Shown: one piece after another, positions 1-8,238 of the stretch
Layout: each line of letters opens with the position of its first letter
Numbering within the stretch: position 1 is the first letter of the stretch
Assembly (NCBI RefSeq): GCF_030209475.1
Contig: NZ_JARVRW010000004.1
Location: forward strand, 62,001 to 126,000
Length of the DNA: 64,000 nucleotides
Source: Microbacterium sp. lyk4-40-TSB-66
GTDB taxonomy: Bacteria > Actinomycetota > Actinomycetes > Actinomycetales > Microbacteriaceae
Direction: 5' to 3'
Notes under the pieces: generated by a model
Told to the model about the DNA's origin: nothing
The model's database searches: none
The model's input: only the letters and a program-made list of their open reading frames with translations
Position numbers and translations under genes: made by a program

Positions 1-593
1 CGCTGCGCGAGAACCTGATCCTCGTAGTAACGCCCCTCGGGGAATCGCAGGTCGTGCGCGCGCCAGAAGGAGGTGCGACTCACCTTCGACCACGCGACGA
101 TGTTCCCGGATGCCGCGGGGTGCTCGGCCAGGGTCGTCTGCTCCCGCGCCGGGTCGGTGGCCGCGGTGACCCACGGTTGCACGTCGCCCGCGGTGTAGCC
201 GGGGCCCTCGGCATCCGGTCGCAGACGGACGTACGCACCCACGACGAAGTCGCTGCCCGTGCGCTCGAGGGTGTCGGTGAGGCGCGTCAGCGCGTCGGGA
301 CGCATCCGGTCGTCGGCGTCGAGAAACGCGGTGTACGGCGTGTCCACGTGGGTGAGTCCGGTGTTGCGCGCGGCGCCGAGGCCGCGCTGCCGGTCGTGGC
401 GCACGAACCGGAACCGCGGGTCGGCGGCAGCGGCGTCGGCGAAGATGCGGGTCGTCTCGTCGGTGGACGCATCGTCGACGAGCACGGCCGCCCACCGGGC
501 GTGGGTCTGTGCGCGAAGCGAGTCCAGCACTTCTTCGGCGTATTCGGCGACGTCGTAGCCGGGAACGATGACGGTGACCGCGGGGGAACTCAC
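1..593 (-). CDS. Family 2 glycosyltransferase, C-terminal end cut by window edge
   Basis: The visible part is the N-terminal ~197 residues of a GT-A fold glycosyltransferase that transfers a sugar from a nucleotide-sugar donor at the cytoplasmic face of the membrane. It opens with the family pattern VTVIVPGYDV, has the nucleotide-binding DDAST at residues 40-44, the RGLGAARNTG segment near 70-79 and the metal-binding LDADD at 91-95. The GTG start overlaps the nadS stop as GTGA, so it is translationally coupled to the NAD operon although it has no obvious link to NAD synthesis. Acceptor and donor cannot be told from this part. The stop codon lies outside the window. Confidence 0.88.
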   Translation of the reverse strand, partial: MSSPAVTVIVPGYDVAEYAEEVLDSLRAQTHARWAAVLVDDASTDETTRIFADAAAADPRFRFVRHDRQRGLGAARNTGLTHVDTPYTAFLDADDRMRPDALTRLTDTLERTGSDFVVGAYVRLRPDAEGPGYTAGDVQPWVTAATDPAREQTTLAEHPAASGNIVAWSKVSRTSFWRAHDLRFPEGRYYEDQVLAQ

Positions 594-1720
594 CCGCGCG
601 ATCCTATGGCCGAAACAGCGTCGGCGACCGCATCGGCGACCGGGTCGAGGGATGCCGTGAGGGCGTGCGGCAGGGTGAAACGCACGGCGGTGCGCGCGTC
701 GTCGTGAGCGACGCCGAGTGCCGTCAGCACGTGCGAGGCCTCGTCGCTGCCCGCGGCGCACGCGGATCCGCTGGAGGAGACGATCCCGCGGCGCTCGAGC
801 TCGAGCAGCACCGTCTCGCCGTTGGTGCCCGGGAAGACGAAGCTCGCCGTGGCCGGCAGCCGCCGGGTCCGGTGCCCGGTCAGCCGGGCACCGGGGACGA
901 GGGCGAGCACCCGGGCGATGAAGGCGTCGCGAAGGGCCGAGAGCCGCGCGGCCTCCTCGAGACGCTCCGCCTCCGCGAGTTCGAGCGCGCGGGCGATGGC
1001 CACCGCCCCGGCCACGTCGGGAGTCCCCGAGCGGCGCCCGCGCTCCTGTCCGCCCCCGTGCAGCAGCGGCTCGAACGGCAGCCGGCCCCGGACGGCCAGG
1101 ATGCCGGTGCCCTTGGGTGCGCCGATCTTGTGGCCGGCCACGGTCACGGCATCCGCTCCGAGATCAGACAGCGGCAGCCACCCGGCCGCCTGGACGGCGT
1201 CGAGGTGCAACGGCACCCCGCGGGCGTGAGCTGTCGCCGCGAGGGCGGCGGCATCCTGAATCGTGCCGACCTCGTTGTTGGCGTAACCGATGCTCACCAA
1301 CGCCGTGTCGTCGCGGAGCGCGTCGGTGAGCACCTCGGTCGTGAGGGTGCCCGTCGCGTCGACCGGCGCGTGGGTGACCTCGACGCCGTGCAGGCGCGCG
1401 AGGTAGTCGGCCGAGGCGAGCACCGATTCGTGCTCGATCGCGGTCGTGACGAGGTGCCGGCGCCCGGATCCGAGGACGAGGCCTTTGATCGCGGCGTTGT
1501 TCGACTCGGTGCCGCCGGAGGTGAACACCACATCGCCGGCGCGCATGCCGAGGACGGCGGCGACCCGGCGACGGGCATCGTCGAGGGCGGATGCCGCGGC
1601 CTCACCCACCTCGTGATGGCTCGACGGGTTGCCGAAGAACCGCGTGAGGTAGGGGGCCATGGCCTCGAGCACCTCGGGGCGGACGGGCGTGGTCGCGGCG
1701 TTGTCGAGGTAGAGCGTCAC
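590..1720 (-). CDS. nadS: NifS/IscS-like cysteine desulfurase of the NAD operon (NadS type)
   Basis: A 376-residue class V PLP-dependent enzyme that releases sulfur from cysteine. It begins LYLDNAATTPVRPEV, has SGGTESNN near 68-75, the PLP lysine in VAGHKIGAPKG (about Lys198) and the mobile catalytic Cys in SSGSACAAGS near 325. The frame stays open well upstream inside nadC, but the GTG at 1720, overlapping the nadC stop as GTGA, gives a start matching the family. Position after nadA-nadB-nadC suggests the NadS role known from other bacteria, supplying sulfur for the NadA [4Fe-4S] cluster; a general IscS role is not excluded because no other desulfurase is visible here. Confidence 0.85.
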   Translation of the reverse strand: MTLYLDNAATTPVRPEVLEAMAPYLTRFFGNPSSHHEVGEAAASALDDARRRVAAVLGMRAGDVVFTSGGTESNNAAIKGLVLGSGRRHLVTTAIEHESVLASADYLARLHGVEVTHAPVDATGTLTTEVLTDALRDDTALVSIGYANNEVGTIQDAAALAATAHARGVPLHLDAVQAAGWLPLSDLGADAVTVAGHKIGAPKGTGILAVRGRLPFEPLLHGGGQERGRRSGTPDVAGAVAIARALELAEAERLEEAARLSALRDAFIARVLALVPGARLTGHRTRRLPATASFVFPGTNGETVLLELERRGIVSSSGSACAAGSDEASHVLTALGVAHDDARTAVRFTLPHALTASLDPVADAVADAVSAIGSRG

Positions 1721-2574
1721 GCCGTCTCGATGCGGATGTCGAGGCCCAGATCCAGCGACGGAGCCGAGTGGGTGAGGGCCCCGACCGAGATGACGTCTAC
1801 TCCCGTCTCGGCGATCGCGCGCACGGTGTCGAGCGTCACCCCGCCCGAGGCCTCGATCTGCGCGGCGCCGGCGATGCGGGCGACCCCCACCCGCAGGTCG
1901 TCGAGCGAGAAATTGTCGAGCATGATGGTGCCGACTCCCGCGGCGAGCACCGCGTCGATCTGATCGAGTCGGTCCACCTCGACCTCCACGTGCGTGGTGT
2001 GCGGGAGTCTTGCGATCGCACTCTCGAGAGCCTGCGTCACCGACTGTCCGCTCGCCGTCAGTACGGCGAGGTGGTTGTCCTTCGCCATCACGGCATCCGA
2101 GAGCGAGAAGCGATGGTTGTGGCCGCCGCCGTCGCGGACAGCCTGGCGCTCGATCGCGCGCAGGCCCGGCGTGGTCTTGCGGGTGTCGACGATGCGGGCT
2201 CCCGTGTGCGCGACCTCGGCGACATATCGGTTGGTGAGCGTCGCGATCCCCGACATGCGCTGCACGAAGTTCAGGCCGATCCGCTCGGCGGTGAGCACCG
2301 CTCGCGCGGGCCCGGTGACCACCGCGAGCGTGTCGCCCGCCGCGAAGTGCTGACCGTCGGTGACCCGCTGCTCGACCACGACGGACGAGTCGGTCAACGT
2401 GAAGGCGGCCGCGAACACGGCCGCGCCCGAGAAGACCCCGTCGACGCGCGCGACGAGGGCGGCCCGCGCGGTCGCATCCGCCGGGATGAGCGTGTCGCTG
2501 GTGAGGTCGCCCCAGGGCGCGTCCTCTTCGAGGGCGGCCGAGACGACGCGGTCGATGGCGGCACGGGTCAGCAT
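1717..2574 (-). CDS. nadC: Quinolinate phosphoribosyltransferase (carboxylating)
   Basis: A 285-residue enzyme, normal for NadC, that converts quinolinate and PRPP to nicotinate mononucleotide, CO2 and pyrophosphate, the third step of de novo NAD synthesis. Visible landmarks are EEDAPWGDLTSDTL near the N terminus, LNFVQRMSGIAT, the substrate-binding RKTTPGLR, GGGHNHR and the C-terminal barrel motifs MLDNFS and EASGGVTLD. The ATG at 2574 is preceded by an AGGAGG-type ribosome site on the minus strand and lies inside the last codons of nadB (7-base overlap), so nadB and nadC are translationally coupled. An upstream extension in the same frame lies within nadB and has no family similarity. Confidence 0.95.
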   Translation of the reverse strand: MLTRAAIDRVVSAALEEDAPWGDLTSDTLIPADATARAALVARVDGVFSGAAVFAAAFTLTDSSVVVEQRVTDGQHFAAGDTLAVVTGPARAVLTAERIGLNFVQRMSGIATLTNRYVAEVAHTGARIVDTRKTTPGLRAIERQAVRDGGGHNHRFSLSDAVMAKDNHLAVLTASGQSVTQALESAIARLPHTTHVEVEVDRLDQIDAVLAAGVGTIMLDNFSLDDLRVGVARIAGAAQIEASGGVTLDTVRAIAETGVDVISVGALTHSAPSLDLGLDIRIETA

Positions 2575-4184
2575 GCGAGGACCTCCTGGGGAAGGGGAGA
2601 GGATGCCGCGCCGTCGAGCGCGGCGGCGGGGCGAGGTGTCGCGTGGACCGCATGATCCGCAATCGCGGCGCGGACGGGCTCGCCCGCAGCGGTGCCGCTC
2701 CGCGCGCGGAGCATCGGCGACCCGGTATCCGAACGGAAGTGCGCTCCGACCGATCCGGTGCGCGCGCGGGCGGCGGCGACGACGCGGCGGGCGACGAGGA
2801 GCAGGTTGGCGTCCTCGATCGAGCGGGAAGAGGGGTCGGCGCTCCACGCGGCGAGGATCCCGGCCGCGCGTTCCAGACCGACGGCGTCGCGGACGAGGCC
2901 GGCTTCGGCCCACATCAGCTGCTGCAGCGCCGCACGCGAGAAGGGGACCGCATCCGGTGCCGGGCGCGAGAGCGGCGAGGTCGCGGCGTCGACCTCCCGC
3001 TCCACCGGAGGGGCGACCGGCCACGCGCGGTCGCGCGCCACGGCGTCGCCCGCCCGCGCACCGAACACCGCCCCCTCCAGCAGCGAATTGGATGCCAGTC
3101 GGTTCGCGCCGTGCACGCCCGTGCGGGCCGTCTCGCCCACCGCGTACAGCCCCGGCACCGTGGTGCGCCCATCGAGGTCGGTCACGACCCCGCCCATCAG
3201 GTAGTGCGCCGCGGGCGTCACGGGGATCGGGTCCACGGCCCAGTCGAGACCGCGTTCGCGCACGGCGGCGTCGATGGTGGGGAAGCGTTGCGCGAGACGC
3301 TCCGCGCCGAGCGCTGTGGCGTCCAGACGCACCGGTCGTCCGTTCTGGGCGGCCATGGCTCGGGCGTTCGCCCGGGCGACGACGTCGCGCGGAGCGAGCT
3401 CGCCGTCGGGGTGGGCATCGAAGCCGAAGCGGTGTCCGGCATCGTCGATGAGGGTCGCGCCCTCGCCGCGCACGGCTTCGGACACGAGGAAGGGCGCGCC
3501 GACGGCGAGGGCGGTGGGATGGAACTGCACGAACTCGAGGTCGGCGACCGCCGCCCCCGCGCGTATCGCCGCGGCGACGCCGTCACCGGTCGCCCCCCGG
3601 GGATTCGTGGTGTGCGCGTAGAGCTGCCCGGCGCCGCCCGTCGCGAGGATCACGGCGTCGGCGTCGATGCGCTCGCCGCCGTCGAGCTCGATGCCGACGA
3701 CGCGGCCGCCGCGCAGCACGAGGTCGCGCAACAGCGCGTGCTCGCGCACGCGCAGCCCGGCGGCGCGGACGGCAGCGCCGAGGGCCGCCTGGATCTCCGC
3801 CCCGGTCGCGTCACCGCCGGCGTGCAGCACGCGCGGCATCGCGTGCGCCGCCTCGAGACCGCGGGCGAAGTCGCCGTCGGGCGTGCGATCGAAGTCGACG
3901 CCGCGCGCGACGAGTTCGGCGATCAGCGAGGGTCCCTCACCGACGAGCACGTCCACCGCGGCCGGGTCGTTCAGCCCCGCGCCCGCGGTGCGGGTGTCGG
4001 CCGCGTGCGAGGCGACGCTGTCGGCGGGGTGGGTGACGGCGGCCACGCCGCCCTGCGCCCAGCGCGTGTTGGTCTCGGAGAGCTCGCCCTTCGTCACGAT
4101 CGTGACGTGGCATCCGTTCTCCGCCGCGTGCAGCGCCGCCGTGAGACCGGCGATGCCGCTGCCCACCACGACGACGGTGGTCAT
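2568..4184 (-). CDS. nadB: L-aspartate oxidase
   Basis: A 538-residue flavoprotein of the succinate dehydrogenase/fumarate reductase family, oxidising L-aspartate to iminoaspartate, the NadA substrate. The N terminus carries the FAD-binding dinucleotide fold GSGIAGLTAAL, followed by ELSETNTRWAQGG, the family segment VQFHPTAL, and HYLMGGVVTDLDGRT with GLYAVGE further on, all diagnostic of the family. The C-terminal ~130 residues form the helical domain. The ATG at 4184 overlaps the nadA stop (ATGA), which fixes the start; the longer open frame upstream is inside nadA and unrelated. Cytoplasmic, second gene of the nadABCS run. Confidence 0.95.
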   Translation of the reverse strand: MTTVVVVGSGIAGLTAALHAAENGCHVTIVTKGELSETNTRWAQGGVAAVTHPADSVASHAADTRTAGAGLNDPAAVDVLVGEGPSLIAELVARGVDFDRTPDGDFARGLEAAHAMPRVLHAGGDATGAEIQAALGAAVRAAGLRVREHALLRDLVLRGGRVVGIELDGGERIDADAVILATGGAGQLYAHTTNPRGATGDGVAAAIRAGAAVADLEFVQFHPTALAVGAPFLVSEAVRGEGATLIDDAGHRFGFDAHPDGELAPRDVVARANARAMAAQNGRPVRLDATALGAERLAQRFPTIDAAVRERGLDWAVDPIPVTPAAHYLMGGVVTDLDGRTTVPGLYAVGETARTGVHGANRLASNSLLEGAVFGARAGDAVARDRAWPVAPPVEREVDAATSPLSRPAPDAVPFSRAALQQLMWAEAGLVRDAVGLERAAGILAAWSADPSSRSIEDANLLLVARRVVAAARARTGSVGAHFRSDTGSPMLRARSGTAAGEPVRAAIADHAVHATPRPAAALDGAASSPLPQEVLAC

Positions 4185-5512
4185 TTCACCGCACCGCTGG
4201 GCTTGGCCGCGAGCATGCGCTCGAGCGCGACGGTGGCGGGGGCGGCGACGTCGGTCGGGACCGTGATGCGGTTGACGATCTCGCCGGCGACGAGCGACTC
4301 CAGGACCCACGCGAGGTAGCCCGGGTGGATGCGGTACATCGTCGAACAGGGGCAGACCACGGGGTCGAGGCAGAAGATCTCGTGCTGCGGGTACTGGGCG
4401 GCCAGGCGCTGCACGAGGTTGATCTCGGTGCCGATCGCGAAGGTCGTGGGCTCGGTCGCTGCGGCGATCGCCTTGCGGATGAGGTCGGTGGACCCGGCTT
4501 CGTCAGCGGCATCCACGACGTCCATGGGGCACTCGGGGTGCACGATCACGCGGACGCCGGGGTGCTCGGCACGCGCACGGTCGATCTGGTCGACGGTGAA
4601 GCGGCGGTGCACCGAGCAGAAGCCGTGCCACAGGATGACGCGGCTGTCCTGCACCTGCTCGGCGGTCGAGCCGCCGAGGGCCTTGCGCGGGTTCCACATC
4701 GGCATCTGCTCGAGCGGCACGCCCATCGCCTTGGCGGTGTTGCGACCGAGGTGCTGGTCGGGGAAGAACAGCACGCGGCGACCGCGCGCGAACGCCCACT
4801 CGAGCACGGTCCGCGCGTTCGACGACGTGCAGACGATGCCGCCGTGTCGGCCCACGAAGCCCTTGATGGCGGCGGAGGAGTTCATGTACGTCACCGGGAT
4901 GACGGGCACGAGGCCCTCGGCATCCGGTGTCTCGAGGTCGCCGAGCACGTCTTCGAGCTGCTCCCAGCACTCTTCGACCTGGTCGATGTCGGCCATGTCG
5001 GCCATGGAGCAGCCGGCGGCCAGGTTCGGCAGGATGACGGCCTGATCGGGCGTCGACAGCAGGTCGGCGGTCTCGGCCATGAAGTGCACGCCGCAGAAGA
5101 CGATGGCCTCGGCCTGGGGGTGCTCGAGGGCCGCATTGGCGAGCTGGAAGGAGTCGCCGACGTAGTCGGCGTGCCGCACGACCTCTTCGCGCTGGTAGAA
5201 GTGCCCGAGCACGACGACCCGGTCGCCGAGGGTCTTCTTCGCCGCGCGGATCCGTGCGTCGAGCTCGTCGTCGGACGCATCGCGGTACCGCTGCGGTAGC
5301 TCGCCCTGGCGCGGCGCACCCGTCGGGATGACGTCGCCCATCGACGAGCCGGGGCCGTAACCGGGGCGCGTGTCGAAGTCCCACGGGCCGACGGCGAGGT
5401 CGGTGGTGCAGGTGGCGTCGATCGACGCGCCGGAGACGATCGCCTGGATCGCGTGATCGACACTCGGGTCGATCGCGGGGCGGGGCTGCAGGGTGAGGGG
5501 TGTGGCGGCCAT
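4181..5512 (-). CDS. nadA: Quinolinate synthase A
   Basis: A 443-residue quinolinate synthase that condenses iminoaspartate with dihydroxyacetone phosphate using a [4Fe-4S] cluster. Three cysteines in family-typical contexts are visible: FCGVHFMAETAD, GGIVCTSSNA and VVCPCSTMY. VVLGHFYQREEVV and HPECPMDVVDAAD are other hallmarks. It carries an N-terminal extension of roughly 85 residues before the catalytic domain, longer than the E. coli enzyme. Start at 5512 (MAATPLTL) lies 11 bases after the nrtR stop. With nadB overlapping at its end it is the first biosynthetic gene of the operon. Confidence 0.95.
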   Translation of the reverse strand: MAATPLTLQPRPAIDPSVDHAIQAIVSGASIDATCTTDLAVGPWDFDTRPGYGPGSSMGDVIPTGAPRQGELPQRYRDASDDELDARIRAAKKTLGDRVVVLGHFYQREEVVRHADYVGDSFQLANAALEHPQAEAIVFCGVHFMAETADLLSTPDQAVILPNLAAGCSMADMADIDQVEECWEQLEDVLGDLETPDAEGLVPVIPVTYMNSSAAIKGFVGRHGGIVCTSSNARTVLEWAFARGRRVLFFPDQHLGRNTAKAMGVPLEQMPMWNPRKALGGSTAEQVQDSRVILWHGFCSVHRRFTVDQIDRARAEHPGVRVIVHPECPMDVVDAADEAGSTDLIRKAIAAATEPTTFAIGTEINLVQRLAAQYPQHEIFCLDPVVCPCSTMYRIHPGYLAWVLESLVAGEIVNRITVPTDVAAPATVALERMLAAKPSGAVK

Positions 5513-5523
5513 GGGCGTTCCGA

Positions 5524-6258
5524 TCAGTGACGGGTGGGGAGCGGGCCGCGGTCGGCGAGCTCCACATCGCGGTTGTAGCGGTACAGACGGGCGGGGCGGT
5601 GGCTTCCGGTGCGGAAGCGCTCGGTGGGGATGAGGGTGTCGGACGTGTCGACCTGGCGGCGGAAGTTCGCGGGGTCGAGCCTCTTGCCGAGGATCGTCTC
5701 GTTGACCTCGCGCAGGTCGGCCAGCGTGAACTCGTCGGGGAGCAGACCGTGCGCGATCCGGCTGTAACCCACCTTGTTGCGCAGGCGCCACAGCGTGTAC
5801 TCCACGATGTCGTCGTGATCGAAGGCCAGGGCCGGCAGGTCGGTGGCGTCGAACCACTCGACGTTCTCGGGGGCGTCTCCTTCTCGCGCGTGGGCGGCGA
5901 CCTGGGCGTCGACCTCGTCGGAACGCAGCAGCGCCCAGTAGACGATCGACACGACGCGGGTGGGGGAGCGGTCGACGGCCCCGAAGGCGTAGAGCTGCTC
6001 GAGGTAGCTCGGCGTCAGTCCCGTGGTCTCGGCCAGGGTGCGGGATGCCGCGACGTCGAGCCCCTCAGCGGCGTCGAGCCAGCCGCCGGGCAGCGCCCAC
6101 CTGCCGTCGAAGGGGTCTCGGGTACGACGGACGAGGGGGAGCGAGAGCACCGGTTCGTCGTGCTCATCTCGGCGCACGCTGAAGATGACGGTCGACACCG
6201 CGACGCGCACGTCGGCGTCGCGGGTCTCGGGGGCGGGGGTTCTTGTCATGGTGACCAT
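5524..6258 (-). CDS. nrtR: NrtR-type NUDIX transcriptional regulator of NAD synthesis
   Basis: A 244-residue protein with an N-terminal NUDIX-like domain (about 15-150; GGWLDAAEGLDVAASRTLAETTGL matches the Nudix box only loosely, as expected for a ligand-sensing rather than hydrolysing domain) and a C-terminal winged helix (about 165-235; FTLADLREVNETILGK, then FRRQVDTSDTL). That architecture defines NrtR, an ADP-ribose-responsive repressor of NAD genes in many bacteria. It is the first gene of the nadABCS operon, so autoregulation is likely. Two ATGs compete: 6258, with almost no leader, and 6249, which has GGAG 11 bases upstream. A candidate operator overlaps the -10 region just upstream. 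Confidence 0.9.
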   Translation of the reverse strand: MVTMTRTPAPETRDADVRVAVSTVIFSVRRDEHDEPVLSLPLVRRTRDPFDGRWALPGGWLDAAEGLDVAASRTLAETTGLTPSYLEQLYAFGAVDRSPTRVVSIVYWALLRSDEVDAQVAAHAREGDAPENVEWFDATDLPALAFDHDDIVEYTLWRLRNKVGYSRIAHGLLPDEFTLADLREVNETILGKRLDPANFRRQVDTSDTLIPTERFRTGSHRPARLYRYNRDVELADRGPLPTRH

Positions 6259-6265
6259 ATCTCCG

Positions 6266-6282
6266 TGACGATCTTAGTGTCA
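6266..6282. promoter_or_regulatory. Candidate NrtR operator over the -10 of the nad operon
   Basis: An imperfect palindrome, TGACGATCTTAGTGTCA, with TGAC and GTCA ends. Read on the minus strand it contains TAAGAT (6276-6271), a plausible -10 whose start site would fall a few bases before nrtR. A site overlapping the -10 of an autoregulated repressor is the expected layout. The assignment to NrtR is inference from position and symmetry; I have not compared it with known operators. Confidence 0.4.
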
Positions 6283-6446
6283 TCTCGACTCGAAGGGCGA
6301 ATCGGGGCGGGGGCGGGGGCGGTCCGGGGGCGGTGGGAGGCGGGGTGGGGGCGGGTCCGGCGCGTGCCGTCGCGGGGCGGGTCGAGGGCGGGTGGGGTTC
6401 CGGGCCGGGTGGGGTGTCGGCCGGGCGGGCGGGCAAGCGGGTCCGG

Positions 6447-6570
6447 GTGCGGCCGGCGTGGCGGGGTGGGCGGGTGCGGTCGGCGTGGCCGGGTCGGCGG
6501 GTGCGGCCGGCGTGGAGGCGTGGCGGGGTGGCCGGGTGGGCGGGTGCGGTTGGCGTGGCGGGGCGGGCGG
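6447..6570. repeat. G-rich tandem repeat, four degenerate units
   Basis: Units start with GTGCGG at 6447, 6474, 6501 and 6544, and a partial fifth begins at 6571. Three units are exactly 27 bases; the third is 43 bases through an internal 16-base expansion of the same GTGGCGGGG-like word. Units differ by a few bases. The plus strand has GGGG/GGG runs spaced closely enough to allow G-quadruplexes. Confidence 0.85.
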
Positions 6571-6572
6571 GT

Positions 6573-6635
6573 GCGGGGCACGCGTTGTGCAGCGGGGCGG
6601 GGAATGTCCGCCCCGGTGCACAACCCGCGCCCCGC
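6573..6635. repeat. Very long imperfect hairpin
   Basis: The core is TTGTGCAGCGGGGCGG (6585-6600), a 7-base loop GGAATGT, and CCGCCCCGGTGCACAA (6608-6623), 16-base arms with one mismatch. Pairing continues outward to 28-base arms (6573-6600 with 6608-6635) with three mismatches in all. It lies between two divergent genes and has no T-run, so it is not an ordinary terminator of either. Confidence 0.85.
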
Positions 6636-6842
6636 ACCGCGGTGACGGCCCGGCCGGGCGCGCAGGGGCTGCTGCGTCGACACGGCATGGTTCGGGTACG
6701 GGCGGGTTCGGGGCGGGATCCGCCGATCGGGGCGGGATTCGCCCGCCCCAACCCGCCGATCGCGCCCCGGTCCAGCCCGACCCCGACTCCGGAACGGCGC
6801 GTGCCCCGGCCGCGTCGAAAGGGTTCTCTCAGACGCACGGCT

Positions 6843-6848
6843 TAGCGT
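6843..6848 (+). promoter_or_regulatory. -10 hexamer TAGCGT for the MarP-like gene
   Basis: TAGCGT lies so that transcription would start near 6854-6855, giving an ~18-base leader that contains the GGGGAGG ribosome site before the ATG at 6872. Confidence 0.5.
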
Positions 6849-6871
6849 GAGAGTTGGATTGGGGAGGTCGG

Positions 6872-8047
6872 ATGCCGATCATCGACATCGTTCTGATCGC
6901 CCTGCTGGTGATCGCGCTCATCACGGGCCTGGCGCGGGGATTCCTCGCCACCATCGGTTTCTTCGCCGGTCTCGCCGTCGGTGCCGTGGCCGCGTATTGG
7001 GCGACGCCCTTCGTGGGTCAGTGGGTCACCTCACCGTCGTGGCGCGGTCCGGCGATGATCCTCACCGGCATCCTGCTCCTGCTCATCGGATCGGGACTCG
7101 GCACCGCCGTGGGCGGCTTCATCCGTCGTGGCGCCGATCGCATCAAGCTGCGGGTGCCTGAACGCCTGCTCGGTGGAGTGGTCAACGTCGCCGCCGCGGC
7201 GCTCGCGATCTCGTTCGCCGCCGGGTCGTTGACGCCCGTGGGGGTGCCGGTCGTGTCGGCGGCCCTCGGCTCGTCGGCCGTCGTCCGGACGATCGACGAT
7301 CTGACGCCGGCGCCGGTGCGAGGCGCACTCGCGGAGCTCCGCGGAACGGTCTTCGCGGAGGGCATCCCGCGCCTCGGACAGCTCATCCAGATCGGCCCCG
7401 TGCCGAGCGCCCCCGCGGTCGCGCTCGACGATCCGGCCCTGACGCAGGCCGCGCAGTCGGTCGCCCGCATCTCCGGCACCGCCTACGCGTGCGGTGTGAC
7501 GTCGAGCGGGTCGGGGTTCGTCGTCGCCGCCGACCGCGTGATGACGAACGCCCACGTGGTCGCCGGTGTCGACACCCCGGTGGTGGAGCTGCCCGGTCGC
7601 CCCGCCCGCGAAGGACGCGTGGTCTACTTCGACCCCATCGACGACATCGCCGTGGTGTCCGTCGACGGACTGGATGCCACGCCCCTCCCCGTCGTCTCGA
7701 CGCTCGACGTCGGATCGCCCGCCGTGGTGCAGGGATACCCCGGCGGAGGGCCGTTCACCTCGGGGAGCGCCCAGGTGCTGTCGGAGGGAACGGTTCCCGT
7801 CCCCGACATCTACGACGGGTCGTCGTCGCCGCGCGACATCTTCGCCCTCGCCGCGATCGTCCGCCCCGGCAACTCAGGCGGACCACTTCTCACCACGGGT
7901 GGTGAAGTCGGCGGGATCGTCTTCGCCCGCTCCGACACCGACGACAACGTCGGGTACGCGATGACGCCGGTCGAGCTCGAGCCCGTCCTGGCGCAGATCG
8001 ATGCTCTGGCGGCGCCGGTGGCATCCGGGAGCTGCACGCGGGGCTGA
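6872..8047 (+). CDS. MarP-like membrane-anchored serine protease (CvpA domain + trypsin domain)
   Basis: 391 residues. The first ~125 form four hydrophobic segments of the CvpA/colicin-V-production type. The rest is a chymotrypsin-fold protease with His228 (TNAHVVAG), Asp258 (DDIAVVS) and Ser335 (PGNSGGPLL). This is the architecture of mycobacterial MarP (Rv3671c), a periplasmic-side protease needed for acid and oxidative stress resistance; the same role is inferred here. I chose the ATG at 6872 over an in-frame TTG at 6854 because GGGGAGG precedes it at good spacing. Transcribed alone, divergent from the NAD operon. Confidence 0.9.
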   Translation: MPIIDIVLIALLVIALITGLARGFLATIGFFAGLAVGAVAAYWATPFVGQWVTSPSWRGPAMILTGILLLLIGSGLGTAVGGFIRRGADRIKLRVPERLLGGVVNVAAAALAISFAAGSLTPVGVPVVSAALGSSAVVRTIDDLTPAPVRGALAELRGTVFAEGIPRLGQLIQIGPVPSAPAVALDDPALTQAAQSVARISGTAYACGVTSSGSGFVVAADRVMTNAHVVAGVDTPVVELPGRPAREGRVVYFDPIDDIAVVSVDGLDATPLPVVSTLDVGSPAVVQGYPGGGPFTSGSAQVLSEGTVPVPDIYDGSSSPRDIFALAAIVRPGNSGGPLLTTGGEVGGIVFARSDTDDNVGYAMTPVELEPVLAQIDALAAPVASGSCTRG

Positions 8048-8213
8048 GCCCGACGAGCAGGCTTCCGCGTCGTGCGGCGGGCGACTCGACCGTCCGCGAT
8101 CGAGCTCCCGCGCGGGTGAGCCGGTCCATCGGCGTTCTTGCGGGACATGCGCAGGCGGGAGCAGGCGTTAGCAGTTCACCCCGCGCGGCCTGTGGAGAAT
8201 TTCTGAGGCAGCC

Positions 8214-8232
8214 GGGCGCATTTCTCTAGGGT
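8214..8232 (+). promoter_or_regulatory. Promoter of cassette A with a 5' element shared with cassette B
   Basis: GGGCGCATT at 8214-8222 is followed by the hexamer TAGGGT (8227-8232), which ends exactly six bases before the ATG at 8239, implying a leaderless mRNA. The same GGGCGCATT word and the same six-base hexamer spacing occur upstream of cassette B (48129-48146). Confidence 0.55.
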
Positions 8233-8238
8233 CTCGGC

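Larger units (their letters stand above)
6283..6842. other. G-rich intergenic block between the nad operon and the MarP-like gene
   Basis: About 560 bases separate two divergent genes. All six frames are open for long stretches because the sequence is nearly pure G/C, and the predicted peptides are Pro/Arg/Gly-rich without any domain, so I call no gene. The first part (6296-6570) is strongly G-rich on the plus strand, with many runs of three to five G; it contains a tandem repeat and is followed by a long hairpin, both listed separately. From 6640 to 6842 I see only G/C-rich sequence with short self-complementary words. Confidence 0.7.

Noticed and set aside
590..2662. A single 690-residue open frame covering nadS and part of nadC
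   Set aside because: Only the part after GTG 1720 resembles a cysteine desulfurase; the upstream part is a shadow frame of nadC with Arg/His-rich composition.
6447..6570. CRISPR array
   Set aside because: The repeats are contiguous and degenerate without unique spacers, and no cas gene is nearby.
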